Position numbers and translations under genes: made by a program
In this document: positions 25,788 through 35,009 of the stretch, in pieces
Numbering within the stretch: position 1 is the first letter of the stretch
Layout: each line of letters opens with the position of its first letter
NCBI RefSeq assembly: GCF_947496875.1
Contig: NZ_CANMEH010000007.1
Coordinates: forward strand, 62,001-126,000
DNA from: an uncultured Paracoccus sp.
GTDB lineage: Bacteria; Pseudomonadota; Alphaproteobacteria; Rhodobacterales; Rhodobacteraceae
DNA length: 64,000 nt
Direction: 5' to 3'
The notes under the pieces: model-generated
What the model was told of the DNA's origin: nothing
The model's input: only the letters and a program-made list of their open reading frames with translations
Databases searched by the model: none

Positions 25788-28200
25788 CGGACTGAGCTGC
25801 GCATCCTGCGTCGGCCGCGCCGAGCGCGCCCTTGCGGCGGTCCCCGGCGTCAGCGACGCCTCGGTGAACCTCGCCACCCAAAGGGCCACGCTGAGGCTGA
25901 GCGAGCCGGCAGCCCTGCCCCGCGCCGTCGATGCCGTGGAACACGCGGGCTATCCGGCCGCCGTGCAGACGACCCGGCTGTCGGTGCAGGGCATGACCTG
26001 CGCGTCCTGCGTGGGCCGCGTCGAGCGGGGCCTGGCCGCCCTGCCCGGCGTCCTGTCCGTGACGGTGAACCTGGCCACGGAAAGCGCCAGCGTCTCGCAT
26101 CTGCCGACGGTCACGGCCGACGATCTGGCCCGTGCGGGGACGCAACTGGGCTATCCGATGCAGGCGCTGGATCGGGCCGACGCACCGTCGACCGGTCACG
26201 GCGCCGACCACCACGCGGACGATGCCGACCGGATGCGCCGGCGGTTCGTCCTGTCAGCCGCCCTGACCCTGCCGATCTTCGTGGTCGAGATGGGCGGGCA
26301 TCTGGTGCCCGGCTTCCATCACTGGCTGATGGCCCGGGTCGATATGCAGTGGCTGTGGATTGCGCAGTTCCTGCTGACCCTTGCGGTCCTGGCCGGACCC
26401 GGCCGCATCTTCTTCCGTATCGGGATCCCTGCGCTGCTGCGCGGCGCGGCCGAGATGAACAGCCTGGTGGCGCTGGGGTCCGGCGCGGCGTTCCTGTATT
26501 CCACGGTCGCCACATTCGCCCCTGCCCTGTTGCCCCCCGGTTCGCGCGCCGTCTATTTCGAGGCTGCGGCGGTGATCGTCACCCTGATCCTGCTGGGCCG
26601 CTGGCTGGAGGCGCGGGCCAAGGGGCAGGCCGGACAGGCGATCCGCCGGCTGGTCGAACTGGCGCCAGACACGGCCCGCGTCGAGCGGGACGGACGGCTG
26701 GTCGAAGTTCCCGTGGCGGAGCTGGTCGCGGGCGACATCGTGGCGGTGCTGCCGGGCGACCGGCTGCCGGTCGATGGCGTCGTGACCGAAGGTCAGGGGA
26801 CGATCGACGAATCGATGCTGACGGGCGAGCCGGTTCCGGTGACCAAACGCGCCGGCGACAGGGTCACCGGCGGCACCGTCAACGGCCCGTCGTCCATCAG
26901 TTTCCGGGTGACCGCGACGGGTGCGGATACGGCCTTGGCGCGCATCATCAGGCTGGTCGAGGACGCGCAGGCGGCCAAGCTGCCGGTGCAGGCGCTCGTG
27001 GACAGGGTCACCCGGGTGTTCGTTCCGGTGGTGATGGGCCTCGCGGTGTTGGCCTTCGTCCTGTGGATGCTGGTGGGCCCCGCCCCGGTTCTGCCGCACG
27101 CGATGGTCGCGGCGATCTCGGTGCTGATCATCGCCTGCCCCTGCGCCATGGGGTTGGCCGTGCCGATGTCGATCATGGTGGGAACCGGACGCGGCGCGGA
27201 GCTGGGCATCCTGTTCCGTCGCGGCGACGGGCTGCAGCGCCTGGCCGAGGCGCGGAGCGTCGCCTTTGACAAGACCGGCACGCTGACGATCGGGCGACCG
27301 TCGCTGGTTGCCCTGCACACCGACGGCATCGAGCGGGCCGAGGCGCTGCGCCTGACCGCGGGCGCCGAGGCCCGATCGGAACACCCGCTGGCCGCAGCCC
27401 TGGTCGCCGCAGCGGCCGCCGAGGGGATCGACCCGCCAGCGGCCAGCGACGTGACGGCCATGCCGGGTCACGGCCTGCGCGCCACGGTCGAGGGCCGCGC
27501 GGTAGTGCTGGGCAATCTGGCGGCGTTGCAGCAGGCCGGGGTGGCGCCTCAGGCCGCGCTGGTCGATCAAGCCGCGTCGCTGTCGGCCGAGCAGGCCGCC
27601 ACCCCGATCCACCTCGCGGTCGACGGCCGCCACGTGGCGCTGATGGCGATGGCCGATCCGGTCCGCGACAGCTCGGCCGCGACGGTGGGGCGTCTGCAAT
27701 CCATGGGGCTGCGGGTCGCCATGCTGTCAGGCGACGTGCAGGCCGCCGCCGACGCGGTTGGTCGCAGGCTGGGCATCGACCGCGTGCTGGGCGGGGTGCT
27801 GCCGGCCGGCAAGCTGGACGCGATCCGCGACCTCGGGCCGGGCAGCGTCTTCGTCGGCGACGGGATCAACGATGCTCCTGCGCTTGCTGCGGCCGAAACC
27901 GGCATCGCGATCGGCACCGGCACCGACGTCGCCATTGAGGCGGCCGAGGTGGTGCTGGCCTCCGGTGATCCGGACGGGGTCCCGCGTGCCATCGCATTGA
28001 GCCGCGCGGTGATGCGGAACATCCGCCAGAACCTGTTCTGGGCCTTTGCCTACAACATCGCCCTGATCCCGGTGGCGATGGGCGCGCTGGTTCCGTTCGG
28101 CGGTCCGCAGCTGTCGCCGATGCTGGGGGCGGCCGCGATGGCTCTGTCGTCGGTGTTCGTGGTCACCAATGCGCTGCGGCTGCGGTCGTGGCGCGACTGA
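25759..28200 (+). CDS. copA: Copper-exporting P1B-type ATPase CopA
   Basis: Cu(I)-translocating P-type ATPase of the inner membrane, 813 residues. Two N-terminal heavy-metal domains carry GLSCASC (about 11-17) and GMTCASC (about 79-85). The transmembrane metal site is CPC (IIACPCAMG, about 460), the phosphorylated aspartate is in DKTGT (about 503), TGE occurs in MLTGEP and the hinge is GDGINDAP (about 700). The ATG at 25759 follows AAAGAGGA. It exports cytoplasmic copper for detoxification or cuproprotein assembly; the neighbouring PCu(A)C chaperone supports a copper role. Confidence 0.95.
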   Translation: MTQQFELQLDGLSCASCVGRAERALAAVPGVSDASVNLATQRATLRLSEPAALPRAVDAVEHAGYPAAVQTTRLSVQGMTCASCVGRVERGLAALPGVLSVTVNLATESASVSHLPTVTADDLARAGTQLGYPMQALDRADAPSTGHGADHHADDADRMRRRFVLSAALTLPIFVVEMGGHLVPGFHHWLMARVDMQWLWIAQFLLTLAVLAGPGRIFFRIGIPALLRGAAEMNSLVALGSGAAFLYSTVATFAPALLPPGSRAVYFEAAAVIVTLILLGRWLEARAKGQAGQAIRRLVELAPDTARVERDGRLVEVPVAELVAGDIVAVLPGDRLPVDGVVTEGQGTIDESMLTGEPVPVTKRAGDRVTGGTVNGPSSISFRVTATGADTALARIIRLVEDAQAAKLPVQALVDRVTRVFVPVVMGLAVLAFVLWMLVGPAPVLPHAMVAAISVLIIACPCAMGLAVPMSIMVGTGRGAELGILFRRGDGLQRLAEARSVAFDKTGTLTIGRPSLVALHTDGIERAEALRLTAGAEARSEHPLAAALVAAAAAEGIDPPAASDVTAMPGHGLRATVEGRAVVLGNLAALQQAGVAPQAALVDQAASLSAEQAATPIHLAVDGRHVALMAMADPVRDSSAATVGRLQSMGLRVAMLSGDVQAAADAVGRRLGIDRVLGGVLPAGKLDAIRDLGPGSVFVGDGINDAPALAAAETGIAIGTGTDVAIEAAEVVLASGDPDGVPRAIALSRAVMRNIRQNLFWAFAYNIALIPVAMGALVPFGGPQLSPMLGAAAMALSSVFVVTNALRLRSWRD

Positions 28201-28223
28201 TCCGGGGCGACCGGGCAGCTGGC

Positions 28224-28255
28224 TGGCCGCGGGCGGACTGATCCGCCCGCGGCCA
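28224..28255. terminator. Bidirectional hairpin between copA and the copper chaperone gene
   Basis: Perfect 14-bp inverted repeat (TGGCCGCGGGCGGA / TCCGCCCGCGGCCA) with a CTGA loop between two convergent genes. There is no clear U-tract on either side, so it may act as a stem-only terminator or mRNA 3'-end protector. Confidence 0.5.
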
Positions 28256-28269
28256 CGTCGTCTCGCGGC

Positions 28270-28761
28270 TCAGTTGCCCGGCATGGCATGCCCGGCGTGA
28301 GCGCCGGCGCCGCCCTGCATGCCCGCGGGCGCCGCCTGCGCCCGCTGGTTGTCGACCGGGATTGTCACGGGCAAGGTGCCGCAGTCGCCCAGGTCGAGCG
28401 TCAGACCGATCTGCTGGCCGTCCGTCAGCGGCTGCTCCAGCGCCAGGAACATCACATGGTCGCCGCCCCGCTGCAGCATGTGCGTGCCACCGGCGGGAAT
28501 GGTCATGCTGTCCACCGGGACCATCTTCATCACGCCATTCTCCTCGCGATGGGTGTGCAGTTCGGCCCGGCCGACGACATCAGCGGTGACGCCCACCAGC
28601 GCGCAGTCACGGTCACCGGCGTTGGCGATCGTCATGAAGGCGGCGCCGGACCGCGGGTTGGCCGAGCGGGCAAACGCGTCGGAAACCGTGAGGCCTGGCG
28701 CCTCGGCCAGCGCGATGACGGGGGCCAGGGCCAGCAGCCCGGCAGAGACAAGGGTTTTCAT
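28270..28761 (-). CDS. Periplasmic copper chaperone, PCu(A)C family
   Basis: 163 residues with a signal peptide (MKTLVSAGLLALAPVIALAE) and the PCu(A)C copper site: His/Met-rich segment AELHTHREENGVMKM and the downstream H-x-M in GGDHVMF. The C-terminus is also His/Met-rich (AHAGHAMPGN). Such proteins hand Cu(I) to the CuA or CuB sites of cytochrome oxidase. An ATG six codons upstream (28779) is an alternative start; neither has a strong ribosome-binding site. The DUF2946-like gene ends 31 bases upstream (13 bases from the alternative start), suggesting coupled translation. Confidence 0.88.
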   Translation of the reverse strand: MKTLVSAGLLALAPVIALAEAPGLTVSDAFARSANPRSGAAFMTIANAGDRDCALVGVTADVVGRAELHTHREENGVMKMVPVDSMTIPAGGTHMLQRGGDHVMFLALEQPLTDGQQIGLTLDLGDCGTLPVTIPVDNQRAQAAPAGMQGGAGAHAGHAMPGN

Positions 28762-28792
28762 CGATGTGATCCGTTTCATGTGAATGGGGCTG

Positions 28793-29143
28793 TCAGGCGT
28801 GGACGGCGGCATCCACCGGCGGCCCTCTCGGCTGTACGCTGAACCCCCGCGGCCGCGTGTGCTGACCGATCAGAGCGACCCGAGCGGACCGCCCCACCGC
28901 AGCCGGCCTCCGCAGGTCGATGTCCTGCGTCGCGAGCCCCACCAGCAGCGACAGCGCCATGTCCGGGCAGAGATGAGGCCGCTGCACCGGAACGCCGTCC
29001 CGATCGACATCGATGAGGGTGACGGCACTGCCGGCACACAGGACGACCTGCCCTGCGGCGCGCACCTGACCGCGCGCGGCGCCCAGCGACAGGCCGGTGA
29101 CAACCAGCACAAGGATCAGGATCAGGTGAAGGCCGCGCCCCAT
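28793..29143 (-). CDS. DUF2946/CutF-like small exported protein, possible copper-sensing leader
   Basis: 116 residues: an N-terminal hydrophobic export segment (LHLILILVLVVTGLSLGAA), two spaced cysteines (C36 in VVLCAG, C59 in HLCPDM) and an RGPP motif at 106-109, close to the C-terminus. Small DUF2946/CutF-type proteins with Cys motifs and Pro-rich arrest sequences at their ends act elsewhere as upstream ORFs controlling copper genes. Its position just before the PCu(A)C gene fits that role. The assignment to the family is by pattern, not by search. Start at 29143 has only a weak ribosome-binding site. Confidence 0.6.
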   Translation of the reverse strand: MGRGLHLILILVLVVTGLSLGAARGQVRAAGQVVLCAGSAVTLIDVDRDGVPVQRPHLCPDMALSLLVGLATQDIDLRRPAAVGRSARVALIGQHTRPRGFSVQPRGPPVDAAVHA

Positions 29144-29218
29144 GCCCGTGGATAGGCACGGTTCGCGCCAAAGGCAAAGCACGACAGCGCGCGCGGGAAT
29201 GGCCGCTGAACAAGACAA

Positions 29219-29248
29219 AGCGGCCCCATCCGATCGGATGGGGCCGCT
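29219..29248 (-). terminator. Terminator downstream of rpmB
   Basis: Perfect inverted repeat AGCGGCCCCATC / GATGGGGCCGCT around CGATCG, followed on the minus strand by the T-containing TTGTCTTG. It lies 25 bases after the rpmB stop codon and separates rpmB from the copper genes on the same strand. Confidence 0.75.
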
Positions 29249-29273
29249 ACAAATCGTCAGGCAGGAAGGCAGA

Positions 29274-29549
29274 TCAGGCCTTGGCCAGCTCGCGCTTGAT
29301 CTTCAGGGCACGGGCCGACAACTCGTCTTCCTTGGCCTTGGCAAGAAACGCGTCCAGACCGCCACGGTGGTCGACCGAGCGCAGTGCCGAGGCCGAGATG
29401 CGCAGCGAATAGGACTGCCCCAGCTTTTCCGAGATCAGCGTGACATCGTTCAGGTTCGGCAGGAAACGACGTCGGGTCCTGTTGTTGGCGTGGGAGACTT
29501 TGTTGCCGGTCATCGGCCCCTTGCCGGTCAGTTCGCACACGCGCGACAT
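29274..29549 (-). CDS. rpmB: 50S ribosomal protein L28
   Basis: Large-subunit ribosomal protein of 91 residues, slightly longer than the 78-residue E. coli protein, as usual in alphaproteobacteria. The N-terminus [23 protein letters not shown] and [11 protein letters not shown] are characteristic. The start is ATG 29549 with GAAGGA upstream. It is expressed alone, with its own promoter and terminator. Confidence 0.96.
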   Translation of the reverse strand: MSRVCELTGKGPMTGNKVSHANNRTRRRFLPNLNDVTLISEKLGQSYSLRISASALRSVDHRGGLDAFLAKAKEDELSARALKIKRELAKA

Positions 29550-29649
29550 GGTCTGTTCCTTCGTTGCAGCGACGGCATCCGCAGGACGAGCCGCGATCCG
29601 TCGAAAATGAACAGGCGCCGCATCGCAGCGCCCGGAAATTCGTTGCGCG

Positions 29650-29678
29650 TGGTTAGTGCGCCGGGACCGGTGCGTCAA
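29650..29678 (-). promoter_or_regulatory. Candidate rpmB promoter
   Basis: On the minus strand TTGACG (29678-29673) is followed after 17 bases by TAACCA (29655-29650), about 100 bases upstream of the rpmB start. The -35 box is close to consensus; the -10 box is weak. Confidence 0.4.
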
Positions 29679-30790
29679 GCGCGAATCGCTGCCCTCGCCG
29701 GGTCTGCACCCGTTCCGACCGCCAATCGGCGCTCAACTGCGATCAACGCCTGCTTGCGCCAGAGCCCGCCTGCATAGCCGGTCAGGCTGCCGTCGGATCC
29801 GATCACCCGGTGGCATGGAATCACGATGGCGATCTGGTTGGCGCCGTTGGCCCGGGCCACCGCGCGGGAGGCCGAGGGCTGGCCTAGCCGGGCCGCCAGG
29901 GCGCCATAGCTGATCGTCTCGCCGGGATTCAGGCGGCGCAGTTCGGTCCAGACCCGGCGCTGGAACGGGGTGCCGTGCAGGGTGACCGGGACCTGGAAGT
30001 CGGCGGACGTTCCGGCGAAATAGGCCGACAGCTCGGCCTCGACCCGGTCGATCGGCTCGGCCCGACCCAGACCGATCCGACCCCCGGCCGCCCTGGACAG
30101 GCGGGTCAGCTCGGTGGCGAGGCCCTTGCCGTCGACGAACTCCAGCAGGTGCAGGCTGTCCGCGTCGGCCACCGCGATCATTCCGCCCAGCGGCGTGTCG
30201 ATCCAGTCGGCCAGCAGCCCGGCGTCGTGCGTCCGCATGGCGCGGGGTGGATGGCCGAAGAGATCGGCAAAGGCCGCACGGAACCCCGAGGCGCTGTCGA
30301 ACCCCGCCTCGAGCTGCGCCTGGATGACCGGGGCGCCCTGGGCCAGCGCCCCCACCCCGGCCCGCAGGCGCGTCTGCCGCGCGAGATCCAGGAACGTCAG
30401 TCCGTAATGGCGCCGGAACGCCCGGCGGACCGTTGACGGATCCAGCCCCAGCGCCGCGACGTCCGCCTCGCGCCACCGCCGCTCGGGATCGGCCTGCAAT
30501 TTAGTCAGCATCCGGCCGATGACGGGATCGCCGTCCGCCTGCGGCCCCAGCGGGTGACAGCGCCGGCACGGCCTGAACCCGGCGGCCAGCGCGGCCGCAG
30601 GGCCGGCGAACCACCGGCAGTTCTCGGGGCGCGGCTTGCGGGCGGGACAGGTGAGGCGACAGAAGATACCGGTTGTCGTCACGCCCACCAGCGCCCGGCC
30701 CTCATAGGCCGGATCGCGGTCGACAAGAGCGCGATAGAGCGTTTGGGCGTCGGCCGGGGAGAACTCGGGGGGGGAAAACAGCGTATCCAT
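29675..30790 (-). CDS. ada: Ada-type bifunctional DNA repair methyltransferase/transcription regulator
   Basis: 371 residues with the Ada order: N-terminal zinc domain with Cys44, Cys48, Cys75 and Cys78 ([13 protein letters not shown] ... FRPCRRC) that accepts methyl groups from phosphotriesters, an AraC-type helix-turn-helix ([22 protein letters not shown]), and a C-terminal O6-methylguanine methyltransferase with PCHRV. Slightly longer than E. coli Ada. It senses and repairs alkylation damage and activates its own response. Confidence 0.94.
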   Translation of the reverse strand: MDTLFSPPEFSPADAQTLYRALVDRDPAYEGRALVGVTTTGIFCRLTCPARKPRPENCRWFAGPAAALAAGFRPCRRCHPLGPQADGDPVIGRMLTKLQADPERRWREADVAALGLDPSTVRRAFRRHYGLTFLDLARQTRLRAGVGALAQGAPVIQAQLEAGFDSASGFRAAFADLFGHPPRAMRTHDAGLLADWIDTPLGGMIAVADADSLHLLEFVDGKGLATELTRLSRAAGGRIGLGRAEPIDRVEAELSAYFAGTSADFQVPVTLHGTPFQRRVWTELRRLNPGETISYGALAARLGQPSASRAVARANGANQIAIVIPCHRVIGSDGSLTGYAGGLWRKQALIAVERRLAVGTGADPARAAIRA

Positions 30791-30864
30791 GACCTCACCC
30801 TAACCGATTCGCAGGATCGCGCAGCCGCAATCCGGGCGTCACATCCGGATCGTGCGGGTGCTGA

Positions 30865-31824
30865 TCAGCGCAGCGTGTCCAGCATCTGCGCTGCGGCGGC
30901 GACCGGGTCGGCACGACCGGCGCCCACCTCGTCAGCCAGCGACGCCAGCCGGTCCGCGGCGGGTTGCTGCGACAGGCGGGACAGCAGCCCCGCCCGAACC
31001 TCGGCCAGAAACCAGCTGCGCGCCTGCTCGGCCCGCCGGCGGTCGAAATGGCCGTGATCCCGCCGCCACTGCACGAGCTGCTGCATCTCGTCCCAGGATG
31101 TGTCCAGGCCGGTCCCTTCGACCGCCGAGACGGGCAGCGCCTTGGGATACCCGGGCGGATCCTGCGGCCGCTTGCGCAGCAGGCGCAGCGCCCCGGAATA
31201 ATCCGCGACGGTCCGCATCGCGGTCGCCTTCAGGTCGCCATCGGCCTTGTTGACCAGGATCAGGTCGGCCATCTCCATGATCCCGCGCTTGACGCCCTGC
31301 AGTTCGTCGCCACCCGCGGGCGCCAGCAGCAGCACGAACAGATCCGACATGTCGGCCACCATTGTTTCGGACTGGCCAACCCCCACGGTCTCAATCAGCA
31401 CCACGTCGAACCCCGCTGCCTCGCACAGCCGCACCGTCTCGCGCGTGCGGCGGGCGACGCCCCCCAGTTCGGTGCGGCTGGGCGACGGGCGGATATAGGC
31501 GTTCGGATCGCGGCTCAAACGCTCCATCCGGGTCTTGTCGCCCAGGATCGACCCGCCGGACCGCGCGGAACTGGGATCCACCGCCAGCACCGCGACCCGC
31601 AGCCCCTTTGCGGTCAGCATCAGCCCGAACGCCTCGATGAAGGTCGACTTGCCCACCCCGGGGGTTCCCGACAGGCCGATCCGCAGGGCCTGGCGATCCG
31701 GCAGCGCCGCGATCAGGTCGATGGTCCGGGCGCGATGGTCGGGCCGGGTGCTTTCCACCATGGTGATGGCGCGGGCCAGCGCGCGACGGTCGCCCTGGGC
31801 AAGCTTCTGGGCCAGATCATGCAT
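30865..31824 (-). CDS. meaB: Methylmalonyl-CoA mutase-associated GTPase MeaB
   Basis: G3E-family GTPase of 319 residues that protects and reloads adenosylcobalamin-dependent methylmalonyl-CoA mutase. Motifs: P-loop [10 protein letters not shown], the [19 protein letters not shown] segment diagnostic of MeaB/Arg[10 protein letters not shown] and NKAD. The start follows GGAGG. No mutase gene is in the window. The old name ArgK (arginine transport kinase) applies to the same family but is regarded as a misassignment. Confidence 0.93.
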   Translation of the reverse strand: MHDLAQKLAQGDRRALARAITMVESTRPDHRARTIDLIAALPDRQALRIGLSGTPGVGKSTFIEAFGLMLTAKGLRVAVLAVDPSSARSGGSILGDKTRMERLSRDPNAYIRPSPSRTELGGVARRTRETVRLCEAAGFDVVLIETVGVGQSETMVADMSDLFVLLLAPAGGDELQGVKRGIMEMADLILVNKADGDLKATAMRTVADYSGALRLLRKRPQDPPGYPKALPVSAVEGTGLDTSWDEMQQLVQWRRDHGHFDRRRAEQARSWFLAEVRAGLLSRLSQQPAADRLASLADEVGAGRADPVAAAAQMLDTLR

Positions 31825-31972
31825 CTCGGCCGGTCCTCCGGATCGGGTCGGGTCCCGTGGTGGTAGTCGCCGGCGCCGCTGATGCCAAGATGCGCGGCGT
31901 CCCGGGCACCCGCTGTCGCTTGTGCCAGATCGGCCGACCCGGTAGACTCGGCTGGTTTGAGGGTACCCGGAC

Positions 31973-32377
31973 ATGCTGCTGCCGCGCCTGCGACCGATCT
32001 TCGGCCTGCTGATCGCCCTCGTCCTGGCGACCGGTCCTGCCGACCTGCGCGCCGAGGGGACGGGATTGCAGCTGCTGATGGTCGAGGATCGGGGCTGCCC
32101 GGCTTGCCGGCAGTGGCGAGCCGAGGTGCTGCCGGACTACCAGGCACATCCGCAGGGCCGGGCCGCCCCGCTGATGATGGTCGGCGTCGACGGTCCGTGG
32201 CCGAACGGCCTGGCGCTGGCCCGGCGGCCCCAGATCACCCCCACCTTCATCCTGCTGCGGAACGGGCAGGAGGTCAGCCGGGTTGAGGGTTATGCGGGTC
32301 AGGCCCATTTCTGGCCGGTCCTGGCCAAGATGCTGCAGGATGAAGCTGTGCAGCGCACGAGAGGAGATGGGACATGA
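31973..32377 (+). CDS. Periplasmic thioredoxin-fold protein (SoxS-like)
   Basis: 134 residues: signal peptide or membrane anchor ([18 protein letters not shown]) followed by a thioredoxin-like domain with a C-P-A-C redox motif (C42, C45) and a cis-proline context ([12 protein letters not shown]). Its stop overlaps the ATG of the ArsR-type regulator (ATGA). In Paracoccus the sulfur-oxidation pair soxS-soxR has the same composition: a periplasmic thioredoxin plus an ArsR-family regulator. No sox structural genes are nearby, so a role in thiol/persulfide homeostasis is inferred. Confidence 0.72.
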   Translation: MLLPRLRPIFGLLIALVLATGPADLRAEGTGLQLLMVEDRGCPACRQWRAEVLPDYQAHPQGRAAPLMMVGVDGPWPNGLALARRPQITPTFILLRNGQEVSRVEGYAGQAHFWPVLAKMLQDEAVQRTRGDGT

Positions 32378-32742
32378 CCCAGACTGCAATCGAGCAGGCG
32401 ACGATTGCCCCCGCTCCGCTGGCGGCCCAGGGGCACGTCGACAGCGAGACAGAGCGGATGGTGGCCGCCGCGGCCGAGGCGTCAGCCTTTCTCAAGGCGC
32501 TGGCGCATGAGGGCCGGCTGCTGATCCTGTGCCACCTGTCCGCGGGCGAGCGAACGGTCAGCGAGCTGGAAGATCTGCTCGGCCAGCGTCAGGCTGCCGT
32601 CAGCCAGCAACTCGCCCGGTTGAGGGCCGAAGGGCTGGTGGCCTGCCGCCGCGACGGCAAGGCGCGGCTCTATGCGATCGCCGACCCGCGCGCGTCAGAA
32701 CTGGTCGGCACCATGTACAGGCTGTTCTGCGCCCAGGGCTGA
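32374..32742 (+). CDS. ArsR-family persulfide-responsive repressor (SqrR/BigR-like)
   Basis: 122-residue winged-helix repressor: DNA-recognition helix RQAAVSQQLARLRAEGLV and wing RRDGKARLYAI. Cys53 (LILCHLS) and Cys119 (YRLFC) are 66 residues apart, exactly the spacing of Cys41 and Cys107 in Rhodobacter SqrR, which form a polysulfide bridge when exposed to sulfide. Metal-binding motifs of ArsR/SmtB are absent. An extra cysteine, C91, lies in the wing. A longer N-terminal tail of about 30 residues is present. It is coupled to the thioredoxin-like gene, which it may regulate. Confidence 0.8.
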   Translation: MTQTAIEQATIAPAPLAAQGHVDSETERMVAAAAEASAFLKALAHEGRLLILCHLSAGERTVSELEDLLGQRQAAVSQQLARLRAEGLVACRRDGKARLYAIADPRASELVGTMYRLFCAQG

Positions 32743-32868
32743 TCCGACCCGGATCGCCAAGGCGATCACCCCGAGTGGCAGGGCGACCCTTTTGCCCGGC
32801 GCAGGGCTGCGCTAATCGTCGCCCGCCTGCTGGTCCCGCACCGGGACGCGCCGACGAAAGGGACCGCC

Positions 32869-34161
32869 ATGCACGACATCCGCGCCATTCGCGAAAACCC
32901 CGACCGCTTCGACGCCGGCCTGGCGCGTCGTGGTCTCGCGCCGATGGCGGCCCGGATCCTCGGGCTGGACGCCGAGCGGCGGTCGCGGATCAGCGCCGCG
33001 GAAGAGGCCAGGGCGGAACAGAACCGCGCCAGCAAGGAAACAGGCGCCGCCAAGGCCCGGGGCGACGAGGCGGAGTTCCAGCGCCTGCGCGCCCTGATTG
33101 GCGACAGCAAGACGCAGACCGCCACCATGATGGCCGAGGCCGACCAGCTGGACCGCGACCTGCGCGACCTGCTGATGACCATCCCGAACATCCCCCTGGA
33201 CCGCGTGCCGGACGGCGCAGACGAGCGTGACAATGTCGAGATCCGGCGCTGGGGCGAACCGCGGCGGCCCGAGTTTGCGCCACGCGAACATTTCGATATT
33301 CCCGGCGTCCGACCCGGCATGGACTTTGCCACAGCCGCCAAGCTGGCCGGGTCCCGCTTCGTGGTGCTGTCAGGGGCGGTGGCGCGTATTCATCGGGCGC
33401 TGGCGCAGTTCATGCTGGACCTGCACGTCACGCGCCACGGGCTGACCGAAACCTGGACCCCGGTGCTGGTGCTGCCCGAAATGATGGAGGGGACCGGCCA
33501 GCTGCCGAAATTCGGCGAGGACAGTTACCAGACCCGCGAGGGCTGGTGGCTGATCCCCACCGCCGAGGTCACGCTGACCAACACCGTGCATGGTGATCTG
33601 GTCGAACACGCCACCCTGCCCCGCCGTCTGGTCGCCCATTCGCAGTGCTTCCGTTCCGAAGCCGGCAGTGCCGGACGCGATACCGCGGGCATGTTGCGGC
33701 AACACCAGTTCGAAAAGGTCGAGATGGTGTCGATCACCGACGCGGCGTCCGGACTGGCCGAGTTCGATCGCATGACCCGCTGTGCCGAGGCGGTGCTGGA
33801 GGCGCTGGACCTGCCCTATCGGACCGTCGTGCTGTGTGCCGGCGACATGGGCTTTGGCGCCCGGATCACCCACGATCTGGAGGTATGGCTGCCCGGGCAG
33901 GACACTTATCGCGAGATATCGAGCGTCAGCTATGTCGGCGAGTTCCAGGCCCGCCGGATGAATGCCCGGTACCGTCCCGCCGACGGCGGAAAGCCCGAAT
34001 TCGTGCACACGCTGAACGGATCGGGCCTGGCGGTCGGCCGCACCCTGATCGCCGTGCTGGAAAATGGTCAGCAGGCCGACGGTTCGGTCGATCTGCCACC
34101 CGCGCTGCACCCCTATCTGGGCGGGGCCTCGCGCCTGGACGCCGACGGACGACTGGGCTGA
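32869..34161 (+). CDS. serS: Seryl-tRNA synthetase
   Basis: Class II aminoacyl-tRNA synthetase charging tRNA-Ser (and tRNA-Sec where present), 430 residues. The N-terminal antiparallel coiled-coil arm starts [21 protein letters not shown]; motif 2 is [16 protein letters not shown] ending in HQFEKVEM and motif 3 is [17 protein letters not shown]. Full family length. Confidence 0.97.
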   Translation: MHDIRAIRENPDRFDAGLARRGLAPMAARILGLDAERRSRISAAEEARAEQNRASKETGAAKARGDEAEFQRLRALIGDSKTQTATMMAEADQLDRDLRDLLMTIPNIPLDRVPDGADERDNVEIRRWGEPRRPEFAPREHFDIPGVRPGMDFATAAKLAGSRFVVLSGAVARIHRALAQFMLDLHVTRHGLTETWTPVLVLPEMMEGTGQLPKFGEDSYQTREGWWLIPTAEVTLTNTVHGDLVEHATLPRRLVAHSQCFRSEAGSAGRDTAGMLRQHQFEKVEMVSITDAASGLAEFDRMTRCAEAVLEALDLPYRTVVLCAGDMGFGARITHDLEVWLPGQDTYREISSVSYVGEFQARRMNARYRPADGGKPEFVHTLNGSGLAVGRTLIAVLENGQQADGSVDLPPALHPYLGGASRLDADGRLG

Positions 34162-34222
34162 ACCCCGAACCGGTTCCGGGCCGATCATAGAAACCGCACG
34201 GGTCCGGCCGGCGTTCGGTGGC

Positions 34223-34984
34223 ATGAAGCTCAAGCGCGACGCATGGTTCCAGATCGGAACGGTCCTGTTCTTTGCCGTCAGCGCCCTGGCGGTCGCAATG
34301 CGTCGCAATCACGAGATGCCGGTCTGGAACGCGCCGGGCGACATGCTGTCCGGCCGCTACGGCAGGTCGATGAACAGCGCGCCGATCCTGTGGGATGAAC
34401 ATCTGATCGGGATCATCCAGAACCCGGTCAACTGGGCCCTGACGTCGCTGCTGGTGGCGGTGATCGCCAGCAGCGTGCTGTATCTGGCGCTGCGGTGGCG
34501 GTCGAATTTTTCCCCGCCGATGCCGCTGCTCACCATGCTGGGGCTGATCGCCTCTGGCATCTGGCCTTGGGTCGCGCCGACCTCGCCCGCGGCGGCGCTG
34601 GTCATCGCGACGCTGGCGCCGGTCGGCGTGGTGGCGGGTATCCTGCAAAGGCGCCGGTCGCAACACAGGGAACCCGGTGACTGGCCGCTGGGCCTGATCG
34701 CCGGCTGGCTGACCATGGGCGGGATCGGCGCGGCCTCGGGGCTGGCCCAGATGGAACTGAGCCTGCGGCCAGAGCTGGCCGCCCTGGCCGGGCTGCTCGC
34801 CGCCTCGCTGATCGGGGCGCGGGTGCAGCTGGAACTGGGCAGCAACGTGACCTACGCGGCGGCGATCATCTGGGCGATGCTGGGAATCGCGGCAGCGAGC
34901 CTTGCCGTCAGCATGACGGTGGCCACGGCCTGCGTGCTGGGCATCGCGACGATGGCGGTGGTGCTGGTGCGGGTGACGACCTGA
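34223..34984 (+). CDS. Integral membrane protein of unknown function
   Basis: 253 residues with about seven hydrophobic segments: one at the N-terminus, one near 75-95, and several in the second half. The stretch WPLGLIAGWLTMGGIGAASGLAQ and the later TYAAAIIWAMLGIAAAS faintly recall tryptophan-rich sensory (TspO-related) proteins, but the diagnostic Trp-rich helices are not clear. The ATG at 34223 lies 61 bases after serS, perhaps in its transcript. No function assigned. Confidence 0.6.
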   Translation: MKLKRDAWFQIGTVLFFAVSALAVAMRRNHEMPVWNAPGDMLSGRYGRSMNSAPILWDEHLIGIIQNPVNWALTSLLVAVIASSVLYLALRWRSNFSPPMPLLTMLGLIASGIWPWVAPTSPAAALVIATLAPVGVVAGILQRRRSQHREPGDWPLGLIAGWLTMGGIGAASGLAQMELSLRPELAALAGLLAASLIGARVQLELGSNVTYAAAIIWAMLGIAAASLAVSMTVATACVLGIATMAVVLVRVTT

Positions 34985-35009
34985 TCGGGACGCAGCGTAA
35001 TCGCGCCCG

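Noticed and set aside
28776..29213. Alternative minus-strand frame overlapping the DUF2946-like gene
   Set aside because: Arg/Gly/Ala-rich without export segment or motif; the frame of 28793-29143 has the hydrophobic segment, cysteines and RGPP.
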